Below, piece after piece: positions 25,997 through 34,080 of a stretch of 64,000 nucleotides of DNA. The stretch comes from Eubacterium_U album. Lineage in GTDB: Bacteria > Bacillota > Clostridia > Lachnospirales > Lachnospiraceae. The translations under genes were made by a program, and so were the position numbers. Each line of letters opens with the position of its first letter. The first letter of the stretch is position 1. The stretch is from contig NZ_JAODBU010000002.1 in NCBI RefSeq assembly GCF_025336545.1, positions 310,001 through 374,000 of the forward strand, in the 5' to 3' direction. Under the pieces are notes generated by a model. The model was given only the letters and a program-made list of their open reading frames with translations. It was not told the origin of the DNA and searched no databases.

Positions 25997-26476
25997 ATGG
26001 CGACAAAAAAATTTCCAAACAAGTTCACATTGCAGTTTAATCCAAATTCTACACTTCAAATTGATGCAATTAAGTTTCTGAATTTGTGTAGTCCTCGTAG
26101 TAAATCTGTTATGGTTGCTGAGGCATTGTATGAATATAATCAAAAGTATCATGTTTTTGATTTAGACAGCATTGAATTAAACTTAGATGTTGCTACCATG
26201 AAAGCAACTACATTAAGTAGTTCTACACCTTTTGTAAAATCTAAAGAAACTGCTATGCAGAACAATGTTCCAACTGAAACAGTTGCTAAAGATGAAATAA
26301 TAAAAGATACTAAAATAGAAACACCTGCATCAAAAGTTTCAAATGATGAGAAGGATTCCTCTGAAGACACGGATAAGTCCTTAGACATAGATACTATTAA
26401 TATTAACAACAATTCTACTAAAGCAGCAAGTGACCGAAAGAAAGCTGCTGCTTTAGCAGGTTTAAGTTTTTTTTAG
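25997..26476 (+). CDS. ParR-like centromere-binding protein
   Basis: A 159-residue protein. The first 55 residues (KFTLQFNPNSTLQIDAIKFL ... SRSKSVMVAEALYEYN-type pattern) match the ribbon-helix-helix opening of ParR proteins: a short beta strand, then two helices. The rest is acidic, Ser/Thr/Lys-rich and unstructured, ending in a short Ala-rich basic helix (SDRKKAAALAGLSFF), which by analogy with ParR tails could contact ParM. It directly follows parM. I expect it to bind the 11-bp repeats, because ParR of other plasmids (for example R1) uses 11-bp direct repeats; this is inference. Confidence 0.7.
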   Translation: MATKKFPNKFTLQFNPNSTLQIDAIKFLNLCSPRSKSVMVAEALYEYNQKYHVFDLDSIELNLDVATMKATTLSSSTPFVKSKETAMQNNVPTETVAKDEIIKDTKIETPASKVSNDEKDSSEDTDKSLDIDTININNNSTKAASDRKKAAALAGLSFF

Positions 26477-26495
26477 AAAGTAGATACGGATTAAT

Positions 26496-26933
26496 ATGGC
26501 AATACAACTTCTTGTACAAAACAACTCAGGTGTGGTTTCAGTAAAGAGACTTCAGTTTTATGAAAATGTCAGTGATGATTTTTTCAAACAAACAGTAAAA
26601 TTGTATGACAGAAAATCAATATTTGATTTTATAAACTATTTTTCCTGTAGTTTCTTTTTCGGTGATTATAATGAATATCGAAAGAGAAAATACGATTACG
26701 ATTTATCATTATATATGGTAGTATACAGAAATGGGAATATGTCATGTATGGCTTTTCTTAATGTATATGAAAAATCATATCACTTAGAAACCATATCTGA
26801 TTGCCTTGTTGCCGGGAAATCAAATAATGACATTCTGTTATGGAATAAAATTGTATCATATATTAACAGACAAAATAAAACACTTTCCAAAAAGATTACG
26901 TTTAAAAGAAAGGACGATATTTTATGGCTTTAG
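26496..26933 (+). CDS. Hypothetical 145-residue protein
   Basis: Aromatic-rich soluble protein (FSCSFFFGDYNEYRKRKYDY) without a motif I recognise. It follows the ParR-like gene by 19 bases; its ribosome site is weak. The last 10 bases overlap the signal peptidase start, so the two are translated together. No membrane helix is convincing. Nothing fixes a function; position suggests part of the maintenance operon. Confidence 0.5.
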   Translation: MAIQLLVQNNSGVVSVKRLQFYENVSDDFFKQTVKLYDRKSIFDFINYFSCSFFFGDYNEYRKRKYDYDLSLYMVVYRNGNMSCMAFLNVYEKSYHLETISDCLVAGKSNNDILLWNKIVSYINRQNKTLSKKITFKRKDDILWL

Positions 26934-27532
26934 AAAAACTTAAATTTGTATCAAAAATTAAAAAAGCTCAAGACATTAGTATTGAACAAAAAGTTGAGAA
27001 AATAAAAAATGATAACAATGAAATTGACGAACATGTTGCTGATGCTAAAATCAAAAGACTACGTTATTTTAACAGTTTAGTTATTCCTGTAATCATATCG
27101 GTTATTGCTGCAAGCATATTCAGTTGTTTCTTCGGCTTTAATGTTATCTCAGGTAAATCAATGCAGAATACATTACATGACGGACAGGTAACTTTTTATA
27201 AAAAATTTAATTTGAATAAAGTTGAAAAAGGTGACATAGTCATCTTTAAAAACACTTATTACGGAGATAGCGAAATTATTAAGAGAGTTATTGCAGTTGC
27301 AGGAGACACTATTGAAATAGACGGAACAGAAGTTATTCTCAATGATGAAGTTCTTAAAGAATCCTATGTTTCGAAGAAAAACTTCAAAGAAGAAAGTTTT
27401 ACAGGAAAAATAACTGTTCCAGAAGGATATGTTTATGTTTTAGGCGATAACAGAGATAATTCAGCCGATTCAAGAGTATGTGGCGTAGTTGCCATTGACG
27501 ATTTAGTTGGAGTTTTAGTTAAACATTATTAA
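26924..27532 (+). CDS. Type I signal peptidase
   Basis: Membrane serine protease that removes signal peptides. A charged N-terminus of about 45 residues precedes a transmembrane helix (about 50-73). The nucleophile lies in SGKSMQNTLHDG (about 80-90) and the general-base Lys in IIKRVIAVAGD (about 120-130). The conserved LGDNRDNSADSR is near the C-terminus. At 202 residues it is a normal Gram-positive SipS-type length. It is encoded within the maintenance block of the element, so a dedicated substrate is likely, such as the pilin-like protein or the BIG2 protein. It overlaps the upstream gene by 10 bases. Confidence 0.92.
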   Translation: MALEKLKFVSKIKKAQDISIEQKVEKIKNDNNEIDEHVADAKIKRLRYFNSLVIPVIISVIAASIFSCFFGFNVISGKSMQNTLHDGQVTFYKKFNLNKVEKGDIVIFKNTYYGDSEIIKRVIAVAGDTIEIDGTEVILNDEVLKESYVSKKNFKEESFTGKITVPEGYVYVLGDNRDNSADSRVCGVVAIDDLVGVLVKHY

Positions 27533-27546
27533 TCGGAGGAAAATAT

Positions 27547-27891
27547 ATGGAGAAAATCATATCTAGGATAGATAACATCGGTTATTCAGCTTTTAACCAG
27601 TTATTTCCCCTTGAAGAAAAATTTGTAGTTATATTTTTATTGAGTGGAATTGCGATAAGTTTGTTGTTTATGATTTTTCATAACAGTAACATAGTTAAAA
27701 CCATACTAACTGTTGCGGATGGACTAATACAAGCAGTTGGTGGTCTATATGTTGCCATACTGTTAATCTCAGCATACTCAGAAAATTCCATTTCAAAAGT
27801 TTTAAATCTGTTTTTAAATTCCAAGTATATCTTTGTTTTAGTTTTTATTGACGTTGTATTTATTATCCTTGCAAGAAAGTATAGAAAATAA
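27547..27891 (+). CDS. Small polytopic membrane protein
   Basis: A 114-residue protein with three hydrophobic helices (about 28-46, 52-78 and 92-110) and a basic C-terminus (ARKYRK). Not recognised. GGAGG lies 7 bases from the ATG; it is 14 bases after the signal peptidase gene and 20 bases before topB, so it is clearly operonic. It could be a partner or substrate of the peptidase, but no signal cleavage site is evident. Confidence 0.6.
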   Translation: MEKIISRIDNIGYSAFNQLFPLEEKFVVIFLLSGIAISLLFMIFHNSNIVKTILTVADGLIQAVGGLYVAILLISAYSENSISKVLNLFLNSKYIFVLVFIDVVFIILARKYRK

Positions 27892-27911
27892 AATTCTATA
27901 AGGAGGTTTTT

Positions 27912-30041
27912 ATGAAGAAAGCATTATTAATAGCAGAAAAACCCGCTCTTGCTCAGTCAATTAAAGAGGCTTATCTTCTTATGAATGATAAGCCTTTTTC
28001 TATTACTTTTGCTGCTGCTAGGGGACATCTCATTGGTATGGACGACCCTGATAAGTATTGTGCTGAGTGGGGTTATCCATGGACTTTGGAAGTTCTTCCA
28101 ATGATTCCAAAGCCGGGACAATTTAAGAAATCTGTTAAAAGTGATTGTCGAAAAATTTATAGTAACATTGTAAAAGAGCTTAATTCAGGCGAATATGATT
28201 ATGTTATATCCGCAGGCGACCCAGGGCGTGAGGGTGAATTAATCATAGATGAAATTCTCACCTTAGCAAAATGCAAATTACCACAACTTAGATATTGGTG
28301 TCAGGACCAGTCAGTTGCTTCATCACAAGCTGCATTGAAAAACCTATTGCCACCTCAGATGAATCTCAAAAAGGCTGCCATGCTAAGAGAGTGGTATGAT
28401 TGGTTGTTAGGCATGAATGGTTCGAGAGCTGCAAGTTTATCAACCGGATTAAAACTCAGTGTTGGCAGAGTTATGACTGCAGTTCAAAACATGGTTGTAA
28501 TAAGGGATTATGAACATGAAAATTTCATTCCAGTTCCATATTATGAATGTGAGTTTGAAATTGATTCTGATAACGGTTCATTTAAGGGTTATATGCTAAA
28601 GAACCATAATGATATTAAGTTTGATAATGAAAATGAAATTAGAGATATGCTCGCAAAGGTAGATGGAAACGGAACTGTTGTTGACGTAAAAAAGAGCTTA
28701 AAGGAAACGGATGCTCCTTTACTTCACGACTTAACCGAGCTTCAGAAAGAAGGCTACCGAACTTATGGATACACGCCTGATAAAGTGTTAAGTATTGCTC
28801 AGTCATTGTATGAAAAAAAGTATATTTCTTATCCACGTACTGACAGTCGCTACTTATCTAAAAATGTAGCAAAGGATTTAAGTAAGAACTTAGCCGTAGT
28901 GGGCAAAATTCCTGCTTACACGCCTATTGTGTCGGGAATACTTAACAACATATCAGCCATAACAAAAATATGTAAAGGGAAAAACAAATATGTTAATGAT
29001 GCTAAACTTACCGACCATCATGCATTGATTCCAACGACTGAAGTTCCTGACTTTTCATCATTATCAAAAGATGAGATAAATATATACATCCTTATTGCTC
29101 GAAGACTTATTGCAATATTCATGCCAAAAAGGGTTGTGGAAAAAACAACAATTGTATGTAATTTTGGTGACATTAATACGATTACAACAGGTAATGTATT
29201 AAAAGATGCCGGATATACCGCAGTGATGCCTGTAAATAATAAAGACGTGATGTTACCGCCTCTTCATAATGGGGACGGTGTATCTGCTTTAGGTGCTGAA
29301 ATATTGAGCAAAAAAACTACGGCACCGCCTTATTACAATTCAGACACTCTATTAACGGCAATGCAATTGGTTGGAAATAAAATTGAAGATAAAGAGTTAT
29401 CTCAGGCGTTAAATGAATCTTCAGGTTTAGGAACATCTGCTACTAGAGCAGAAGTGATAAAAAAGCTAATAGACAAGCAATATCTGTCATATAAAAAAAT
29501 TGGCAAAAATAATTTTATTGTTTCGACTGACTTAGGAAGACACATGATAAAAATATTTCAGGGAATGGAGATAATTTCCCCTGAACTGTCTGCCAAATGG
29601 GAATATGACTTGAAACAAGTTGAGTTAGGAAATATAGATGCTAACGATTATTACTTTAAAATGGTTGATTTTATCACTAAAATAACAGAGCAATTATCAT
29701 CGTTACCTAAAGACGACAATTTCAAAGTGAATACTCAGAAAACCTCTGAGACGGATTTGCTTTGTCCTTTGTGTGGCGAACCAATAATGAAGTCAGATAA
29801 ATACTATTATTGTAGTAAGCGTAATTCAAAGGAAGAAAATGGTTGTAAATTCATTATATCCACTGATTTCTTTGGGGCAAAAATCTCAGTTGAGGACATG
29901 CGAAAACTTCTAGCAGGAAAGAATATATATAAGAAATTTACGTGGAAATCAGGTAAAAAATCAACCGCAGGGCTTGAATTAAAAGATAATCAGTACAATT
30001 TACTATTTGATGACAAAAAAGCCTCAAATAAGGAAAAATGA
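27912..30041 (+). CDS. topB: DNA topoisomerase III
   Basis: Type IA topoisomerase that passes single DNA strands, here probably helping replication or resolution of transferred DNA. The Toprim domain is at the N-terminus (LIAEKPALAQSIKEAY; SAGDPGREGELIIDEI at about 95-110). The active-site Tyr lies in YISYPRTDSRYL (about 304-315), followed by the TDHHALIPT motif. A zinc-ribbon-like C-terminal part has CPLCG and later Cys residues (about 620-660). Length (709 aa) matches TopB. Versions carried by mobile elements are common. It is the last gene of the operon and is closed by the bidirectional terminator at 30044-30074. Confidence 0.95.
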   Translation: MKKALLIAEKPALAQSIKEAYLLMNDKPFSITFAAARGHLIGMDDPDKYCAEWGYPWTLEVLPMIPKPGQFKKSVKSDCRKIYSNIVKELNSGEYDYVISAGDPGREGELIIDEILTLAKCKLPQLRYWCQDQSVASSQAALKNLLPPQMNLKKAAMLREWYDWLLGMNGSRAASLSTGLKLSVGRVMTAVQNMVVIRDYEHENFIPVPYYECEFEIDSDNGSFKGYMLKNHNDIKFDNENEIRDMLAKVDGNGTVVDVKKSLKETDAPLLHDLTELQKEGYRTYGYTPDKVLSIAQSLYEKKYISYPRTDSRYLSKNVAKDLSKNLAVVGKIPAYTPIVSGILNNISAITKICKGKNKYVNDAKLTDHHALIPTTEVPDFSSLSKDEINIYILIARRLIAIFMPKRVVEKTTIVCNFGDINTITTGNVLKDAGYTAVMPVNNKDVMLPPLHNGDGVSALGAEILSKKTTAPPYYNSDTLLTAMQLVGNKIEDKELSQALNESSGLGTSATRAEVIKKLIDKQYLSYKKIGKNNFIVSTDLGRHMIKIFQGMEIISPELSAKWEYDLKQVELGNIDANDYYFKMVDFITKITEQLSSLPKDDNFKVNTQKTSETDLLCPLCGEPIMKSDKYYYCSKRNSKEENGCKFIISTDFFGAKISVEDMRKLLAGKNIYKKFTWKSGKKSTAGLELKDNQYNLLFDDKKASNKEK

Positions 30042-30043
30042 AG

Positions 30044-30074
30044 AAAAGGGAGGGGTTTTACCCCTCCCTTTTTT
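30044..30074. terminator. Bidirectional terminator between topB and the convergent gene
   Basis: AAAAGGGAGGGG / CCCCTCCCTTTT stem with A-run and T-run on either side. Confidence 0.85.
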
Positions 30075-30075
30075 A

Positions 30076-30387
30076 CTATGGTTCAACAACTAGCAACGCA
30101 CCTAACTTCTTTAGATGTTCATAATCACTCAACGAATTAAAAACTATTATGTAATCATTATCTTTTAATACAATCTCAACCATATCTGGCTCGTCTATAT
30201 CGAATACCACAGCATTAAAAGGCAATGTTAAATCTAGTATAATTTCGTCTTGTGCAACATCAATGCAACGAAGATGTTTATATCCCACAATATTCTCTGT
30301 CACATAAATAGTTTGTGATTCTTCTTTTTGCGTTAGTATTTTGAGTGCCGTCTCCTTTTTAATTGTTGAATAAATTCTGCCAATCAT
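30076..30387 (-). CDS. Hypothetical 103-residue protein
   Basis: Beta-rich small soluble protein (IVGYKHLRCIDVAQDEIILDL) of unknown function, convergent with topB. I use ATG 30387, which is 7 bases after GAAAGGAG; the longer reading from 30432 has no ribosome site. An 11-bp repeat array lies 120 bases upstream, so it may be under the same control as the other array-linked genes. No membrane segment or catalytic motif is visible. Confidence 0.5.
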   Translation of the reverse strand: MIGRIYSTIKKETALKILTQKEESQTIYVTENIVGYKHLRCIDVAQDEIILDLTLPFNAVVFDIDEPDMVEIVLKDNDYIIVFNSLSDYEHLKKLGALLVVEP

Positions 30388-30507
30388 TAATAACTCCTTT
30401 CCTGCATTTTTTATGCAAATGATTTTATCCAAAATTAAAATGGGATTTTTTTTGAAAAAAATCGGAAATTTTTCAAATTTTTTTAATTTTTTTATAAAAT
30501 TAAGCGT

Positions 30508-30551
30508 AAACGTATAAAATACGTATTAATTACGTGTTATATACGTATTAT
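30508..30551. repeat. Four tandem 11-bp repeats (TACGTATT core)
   Basis: CG dinucleotides at 30511, 30522, 30533 and 30544, an exact 11-bp period. It lies in the 767-base gap between the divergent 103-residue gene and the recombinase gene. Confidence 0.8.
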
Positions 30552-30967
30552 TTTAAGTTTTTATCTTTTTGAAGTGGTAGTAGCGTCAAAAATGGAATTT
30601 AATTCCACATTTTATTTTTCAAGAAAATGAAATTTTATAAATGTGGTTTTAAATAATTAATTGAAGTAATAAGAAATTATGTAGAATTTTTTATAACGAA
30701 ATAAAACTTTTTATAGAATGATTTAGCAAATACATGAAAGAAATGGCTTAATGATTAATATTAAATAGAAAGTTCTTAAGTCTGAAATTTTAAAAATATA
30801 AAATGCAAATCACTATGAAATTAAAATGAAATAAATAAGAAATTAAATAAGAGCTGCATGTAATTTAAAACAATATATGTATTAAAATCAGAATACGTAT
30901 AAATAAGGTCAATTCAATGTTTAAAAAGCAAAAAACTCAATGGAGTGGCAGTAATTTAAAAGCACCC

Positions 30968-31001
30968 ACCATTGCGTTAAATAGCTGTTTAACGCAATGG
31001 T
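30968..31001. repeat. Perfect 14-bp inverted repeat with 6-bp spacer (recombination site candidate)
   Basis: ACCATTGCGTTAAA - TAGCTG - TTTAACGCAATGGT. The geometry (two inverted arms, 6-bp centre) is that of a tyrosine recombinase core site such as dif, and the recombinase gene begins 154 bases downstream. It could also be a terminator, but no good T-run follows. Confidence 0.5.
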
Positions 31002-31048
31002 ACTGTTTTATGAAAAAATTTTTATCAAAATTTGTGCTTTTTTAGTAA

Positions 31049-31089
31049 TTTACGAAAGAATCAAAAAAACCTTTTGGTATTATAAAATT
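31049..31089 (+). promoter_or_regulatory. Class I element promoter for the recombinase
   Basis: TTTACGAAAGAATC (31049-31062) with extended -10 TGGTATTAT (-10 at 31078-31083), same spacing as the other three class I promoters. Confidence 0.6.
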
Positions 31090-31154
31090 ATAAAATTATT
31101 TGGTTCTATTCTTCATTCGGATTGTTATTTTATGTCATATGAGGTGATAATTTT

Positions 31155-32192
31155 ATGAATAAGAACGAAAACAAAAAGAAAGAAATGGAAAAATTAAATC
31201 GGTTACTTGAAAAACTTCCGGATTACATTGAACAGTTTTTTTGTGCATTGGAATTAACCTGTACGATTAAGACTTGTGTTGCGTATGCTGTAGATATTAC
31301 AAGTTTTTTCAATTATTTGGTTTTAGAAGTTTTTAATGACGGAGATATTAAGGAAATATCGTTGGAAACACTTGATTCTCTCACCGCCACGGAAATTGAG
31401 CGCTATTTACATTATTTAACAAGTTACGTAGATAAAACCGGACATGTAATTTCAAATGATGCATCTGCCAAAAGCCGAAAGTTGTCATCTATACGAAAAA
31501 TGTATAATTACTTTTATACTCATGGTAAATTAACTACTAATCCTGCTCTCCTCGTTTCAACGCCTAAAATAAGGAAAAAAGAGATTATTACGCTTGAACC
31601 TGATGAAAGTGCCAAACTTTTAGATAAAATCGAAACAGGCGAAGGTTTGAGTGAAAAACAAAAGAAAATTGCTCTTAACACAAAACTGAGAGATGTTGCT
31701 ATTGTTACTCTTCTTCTAGGTACAGGAATTCGTGTTTCAGAGTGTTATAATATCAATGTTGAAGACTTAAATTTTGACACATGTGAACTGAAAATTATAC
31801 GAAAAGGTGAAAAAGAACAAATTATATACTGCAGCGATGAAGTAATTGATGCTATAAAGGAATACATTGTTGATGAGCGAGATAGATACAAGTTAAAAAA
31901 TGAAGATGAAAAGGCTCTTTTTATATCGCTTAAAGGTAATCGTCTATCAGTCAGAAGTATTGAATATATAGTAAAAAAATACGCTTCATGTGTTACTGCA
32001 AAGCATATAACCCCTCATAAATTGAGAAGTAGTTTTGGCACACAGCTTTATGATGAAACTGGGGACATCTATCTTGTTGCAAATAGCCTCGGTCACGAAA
32101 ACATTAATACTACTAAAGACCATTATGTTGCCATGAAAAAAGAAAGGCAACGTTCAGCGAGAAATATTGTGTCTATTAGAAGAATCAAGTAA
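31155..32192 (+). CDS. Tyrosine recombinase (XerC/D-like)
   Basis: Cuts and rejoins DNA through a tyrosine; probably integrates, excises or resolves the element. The N-terminal core-binding (SAM-like) domain spans about 10-130 (including SKSRKLSSIRKMYNYF). The catalytic domain has Arg in LLGTGIRVSECYN (about 192), a Lys region at RKGEKEQII, HKLR (about 295), the second His in LGHENINTT (about 318), and Tyr in KDHYVAM (about 329). At 345 residues it is closer to XerC/D and phage-type enzymes than to Tn916 Int. It stands mid-element rather than at an end, so its role may be dimer resolution. GAGG lies about 10 bases before the ATG. Confidence 0.92.
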   Translation: MNKNENKKKEMEKLNRLLEKLPDYIEQFFCALELTCTIKTCVAYAVDITSFFNYLVLEVFNDGDIKEISLETLDSLTATEIERYLHYLTSYVDKTGHVISNDASAKSRKLSSIRKMYNYFYTHGKLTTNPALLVSTPKIRKKEIITLEPDESAKLLDKIETGEGLSEKQKKIALNTKLRDVAIVTLLLGTGIRVSECYNINVEDLNFDTCELKIIRKGEKEQIIYCSDEVIDAIKEYIVDERDRYKLKNEDEKALFISLKGNRLSVRSIEYIVKKYASCVTAKHITPHKLRSSFGTQLYDETGDIYLVANSLGHENINTTKDHYVAMKKERQRSARNIVSIRRIK

Positions 32193-32256
32193 TGTTTTAG
32201 GAAAATACACTAGATAACCAATACGCAAATTTAATTATACGAAAGGGCTTAATTTT

Positions 32257-32610
32257 ATGGAATTAATCAAAAAAATAAATAAGTATGAAATAACTGTTGA
32301 GGAAGACTATAGATTTTATTTGGTTGGCTTAATGTTTGCCTTATGCAGCATAATGTACGTATATATGGGAAAATATGATTTTTCTATTTTCTATGTTGTC
32401 TTATCCTTTGCCTGTACTCCTTGCTTTATCTGTTATTTTGAAAAGATGTACTGTATGGCATCTATGTTAAGAACTGCTTATAAGATTAAGAAAATCTATG
32501 AGAATGGAAACAGTCGTGAAATAGATAATGGCTTCATAGATTTATTAGATAATAAAAACGATAATCCGGAAGTTCTTCAAAATTTCTTTTCTGAAGTAAA
32601 CAAAAAATAA
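32257..32610 (+). CDS. Small membrane protein
   Basis: A 117-residue protein with two adjacent transmembrane helices (about 22-40 and 46-65) and a soluble, acidic C-terminal part of about 50 residues. Not recognised. GAAAGGG lies 10 bases before the ATG. It is 64 bases after the recombinase gene and ends at a bidirectional terminator. It may be read from the recombinase promoter. Confidence 0.55.
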   Translation: MELIKKINKYEITVEEDYRFYLVGLMFALCSIMYVYMGKYDFSIFYVVLSFACTPCFICYFEKMYCMASMLRTAYKIKKIYENGNSREIDNGFIDLLDNKNDNPEVLQNFFSEVNKK

Positions 32611-32644
32611 AAAAATCCTCCTAAAATATTAGGAGGATTTTTTT
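32609..32644. terminator. Bidirectional terminator
   Basis: AAAAAATCCTCCTAA / TTAGGAGGATTTTTTT hairpin with T-runs on both strands, between the membrane protein gene and the sigma-like pair. Confidence 0.85.
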
Positions 32645-33115
32645 CTATAATGTTTCTAAATTGTCTTCTGACAAACTGCTTTCATTTTCATTGTTTCTCT
32701 TATGTAACGCCATTCCACACTCAAACAGTTCTGCCATTTCAGATGTGATTGATGTATAAACATGAAGTTTATGTAATCCTCTTATTTCAGCAAAAGATTC
32801 TTCAGTTTTACTCAACACCATCTGAATAGATGATATTGTTATATTATACTTAGCTGAAAGTTCCCTGTAGCGCATACCGTTTACCCTGTCTCTTACGATA
32901 TTCATGTCTCTTTCAAAATTGTCATACTTGCATTTTTTTTCATATAATTTTTCAAAAAAATTATGCGATTTTTCACTCGTTCTTCCAAGTTGATACAGTT
33001 GCTTAGCAGTGTTAGGTGTCAATCCAAAAAGAACTGATAAACTGAGCATATAAAAACTGTCTAATTCGGTAGCATTATACTTGTCGCTTTTTGCGACCTT
33101 GTCTCCTTTCTTCAT
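32645..33115 (-). CDS. Putative HTH regulator, second gene of sigma-like pair
   Basis: A 156-residue protein. Residues about 75-105 (VNGMRYRELSAKYNITISSIQMV) fit a sigma region 4-like helix-turn-helix. The rest is helical and charged. It overlaps the upstream sigma-like gene by 41 bases in another frame, with AGGAAG 8 bases before its ATG, so the pair is coupled; it could be a split or partner subunit of the sigma factor, or an anti-sigma. Which role it plays cannot be read from the sequence. Confidence 0.5.
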   Translation of the reverse strand: MKKGDKVAKSDKYNATELDSFYMLSLSVLFGLTPNTAKQLYQLGRTSEKSHNFFEKLYEKKCKYDNFERDMNIVRDRVNGMRYRELSAKYNITISSIQMVLSKTEESFAEIRGLHKLHVYTSITSEMAELFECGMALHKRNNENESSLSEDNLETL

Positions 33116-33782
33116 TTAATCCACTTCCTTTCTTGTAATTGTAAATGTTTTGCCTAAGTTCTCTTAGCCCTCGATATGCCATTTTTTTTATAGCCTCAAC
33201 GCTTTTAATTTCACCGTATTCTTTTGAGTAAAATTTAACTAATGTTTTAAATTGCACATCATAAGCAAAATGACGAATAATAATTTCCCATTTCTTTTCG
33301 TCTGAGTCGTAAATTTTCTTGCCTGCTCTGTATAGGGCTAAATCATTAATCTGCCTTAAAAAAATCAAACCAACAGGTTCATTTTTAGCAATAGCCTCTT
33401 CTCCTGCTTCTATTTTTTGACGATAGAATAGCGAATCGACATCATTCTTTTTATCTTCTATTTCTTCTAATTCATTTAAGGAACTTACTAGGTTATTGAA
33501 CACTTGATTTTTGAAATAATTGCTCTTTTCTCTGTCTAATGATTTTCTTAGATAATTTGTAAACATTGCTTTTGCTTTTTCTTCATTAGTTTTAGATTGG
33601 AGTTCGAATTTGAATGCACAAATTCTAATGGTATTCTCTAAATTGATTTGCAAGCCTATGTTATTTTTTGCTCGATGAATTGCCATACCTTTGTACATTT
33701 TTAGAACCTTTTCAATGCTTTGACTACGGATTATCTCGTTTTGGCTCTTTGCATTTTCAATGAGTTCGACTAAGTTTGCCAC
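33075..33782 (-). CDS. Divergent sigma-70-like factor
   Basis: A 235-residue protein. The part around 45-95 (RICAFKFELQSK ... MFTNYLRKSLDREKSNYF) resembles sigma region 2 of divergent element-borne factors, and the end (about 180-215, VKFYSKEYGEIKSVEAIKKM ... LRELRQ) resembles the region 4 helix-turn-helix. The C-terminus is very basic. The start is GTG, 7 bases after AAGGAGG. Its own promoter (33950-33978) is followed by two GTTAAACAAC repeats and a leader terminator, so its expression is guarded at two levels. An element sigma factor could read the class I promoters, which lack a normal -35. Confidence 0.6.
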   Translation of the reverse strand: MANLVELIENAKSQNEIIRSQSIEKVLKMYKGMAIHRAKNNIGLQINLENTIRICAFKFELQSKTNEEKAKAMFTNYLRKSLDREKSNYFKNQVFNNLVSSLNELEEIEDKKNDVDSLFYRQKIEAGEEAIAKNEPVGLIFLRQINDLALYRAGKKIYDSDEKKWEIIIRHFAYDVQFKTLVKFYSKEYGEIKSVEAIKKMAYRGLRELRQNIYNYKKGSGLNEERRQGRKKRQV

Positions 33783-33815
33783 AGTATCACCTCCTTCCCC
33801 TGAAAAATTAATATA

Positions 33816-33848
33816 ATAAAAAAGACAGATGTTCTTACATCTGTCTTA
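33816..33848 (-). terminator. Leader terminator before sigma-like gene
   Basis: Minus strand GACAGATG / CATCTGTC stem followed by TTTTTTATT, 35 bases upstream of the GTG start. Confidence 0.75.
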
Positions 33849-33897
33849 AATAACTGAATCATCAAAACTTCAAGGTGAAGGTTTTGTCATTCTCTAT

Positions 33898-33978
33898 GTT
33901 GTTTAACCTATTTTGGGCTTTGTTGTTTAACTAAATCAATTACACTCAGAATATATAGTAAAATATAGTGAAAGTCAA
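33898..33978 (-). promoter_or_regulatory. Promoter of the sigma-like operon with direct-repeat operator
   Basis: Minus strand TTGACT (33973-33978), 17-base spacer, TATATT (33950-33955), then a partial AATTGATTT motif. Just downstream of the expected start lie two copies of GTTAAACAAC (33922-33931 and 33898-33907), 24 bp apart. Confidence 0.65.
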
Positions 33979-34045
33979 TCCTTTTTTACTATTTTTTTAT
34001 TACCAATATTTTCCTTTAAAGTTCTTAATAAATCAGCATTTTAAA

Positions 34046-34080
34046 TAAAAAAGGATAAAAGCAAACGCCTTTATCCTTTT
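34046..34080 (-). terminator. Intrinsic terminator of the candidate small RNA
   Basis: Minus strand GGATAAAGGC / GCTTTTATCC stem followed by TTTTTTATTT. Confidence 0.75.

Larger units (their letters stand above)
30388..31154. other. Long intergenic region with control sites, no gene seen
   Basis: Very AT-rich. It contains the 11-bp array (30508-30551), a perfect 13-bp palindrome GGAATTTAATTCC (30594-30606), the 34-bp inverted repeat 30968-31001, and the class I promoter of the recombinase. I find no convincing reading frame. Confidence 0.6.

Noticed and set aside
30571..30590. Possible fourth class II promoter (GAAGTGGTAGTAGCG)
   Set aside because: Only one degenerate repeat unit is present and the TTGAAA block is missing.
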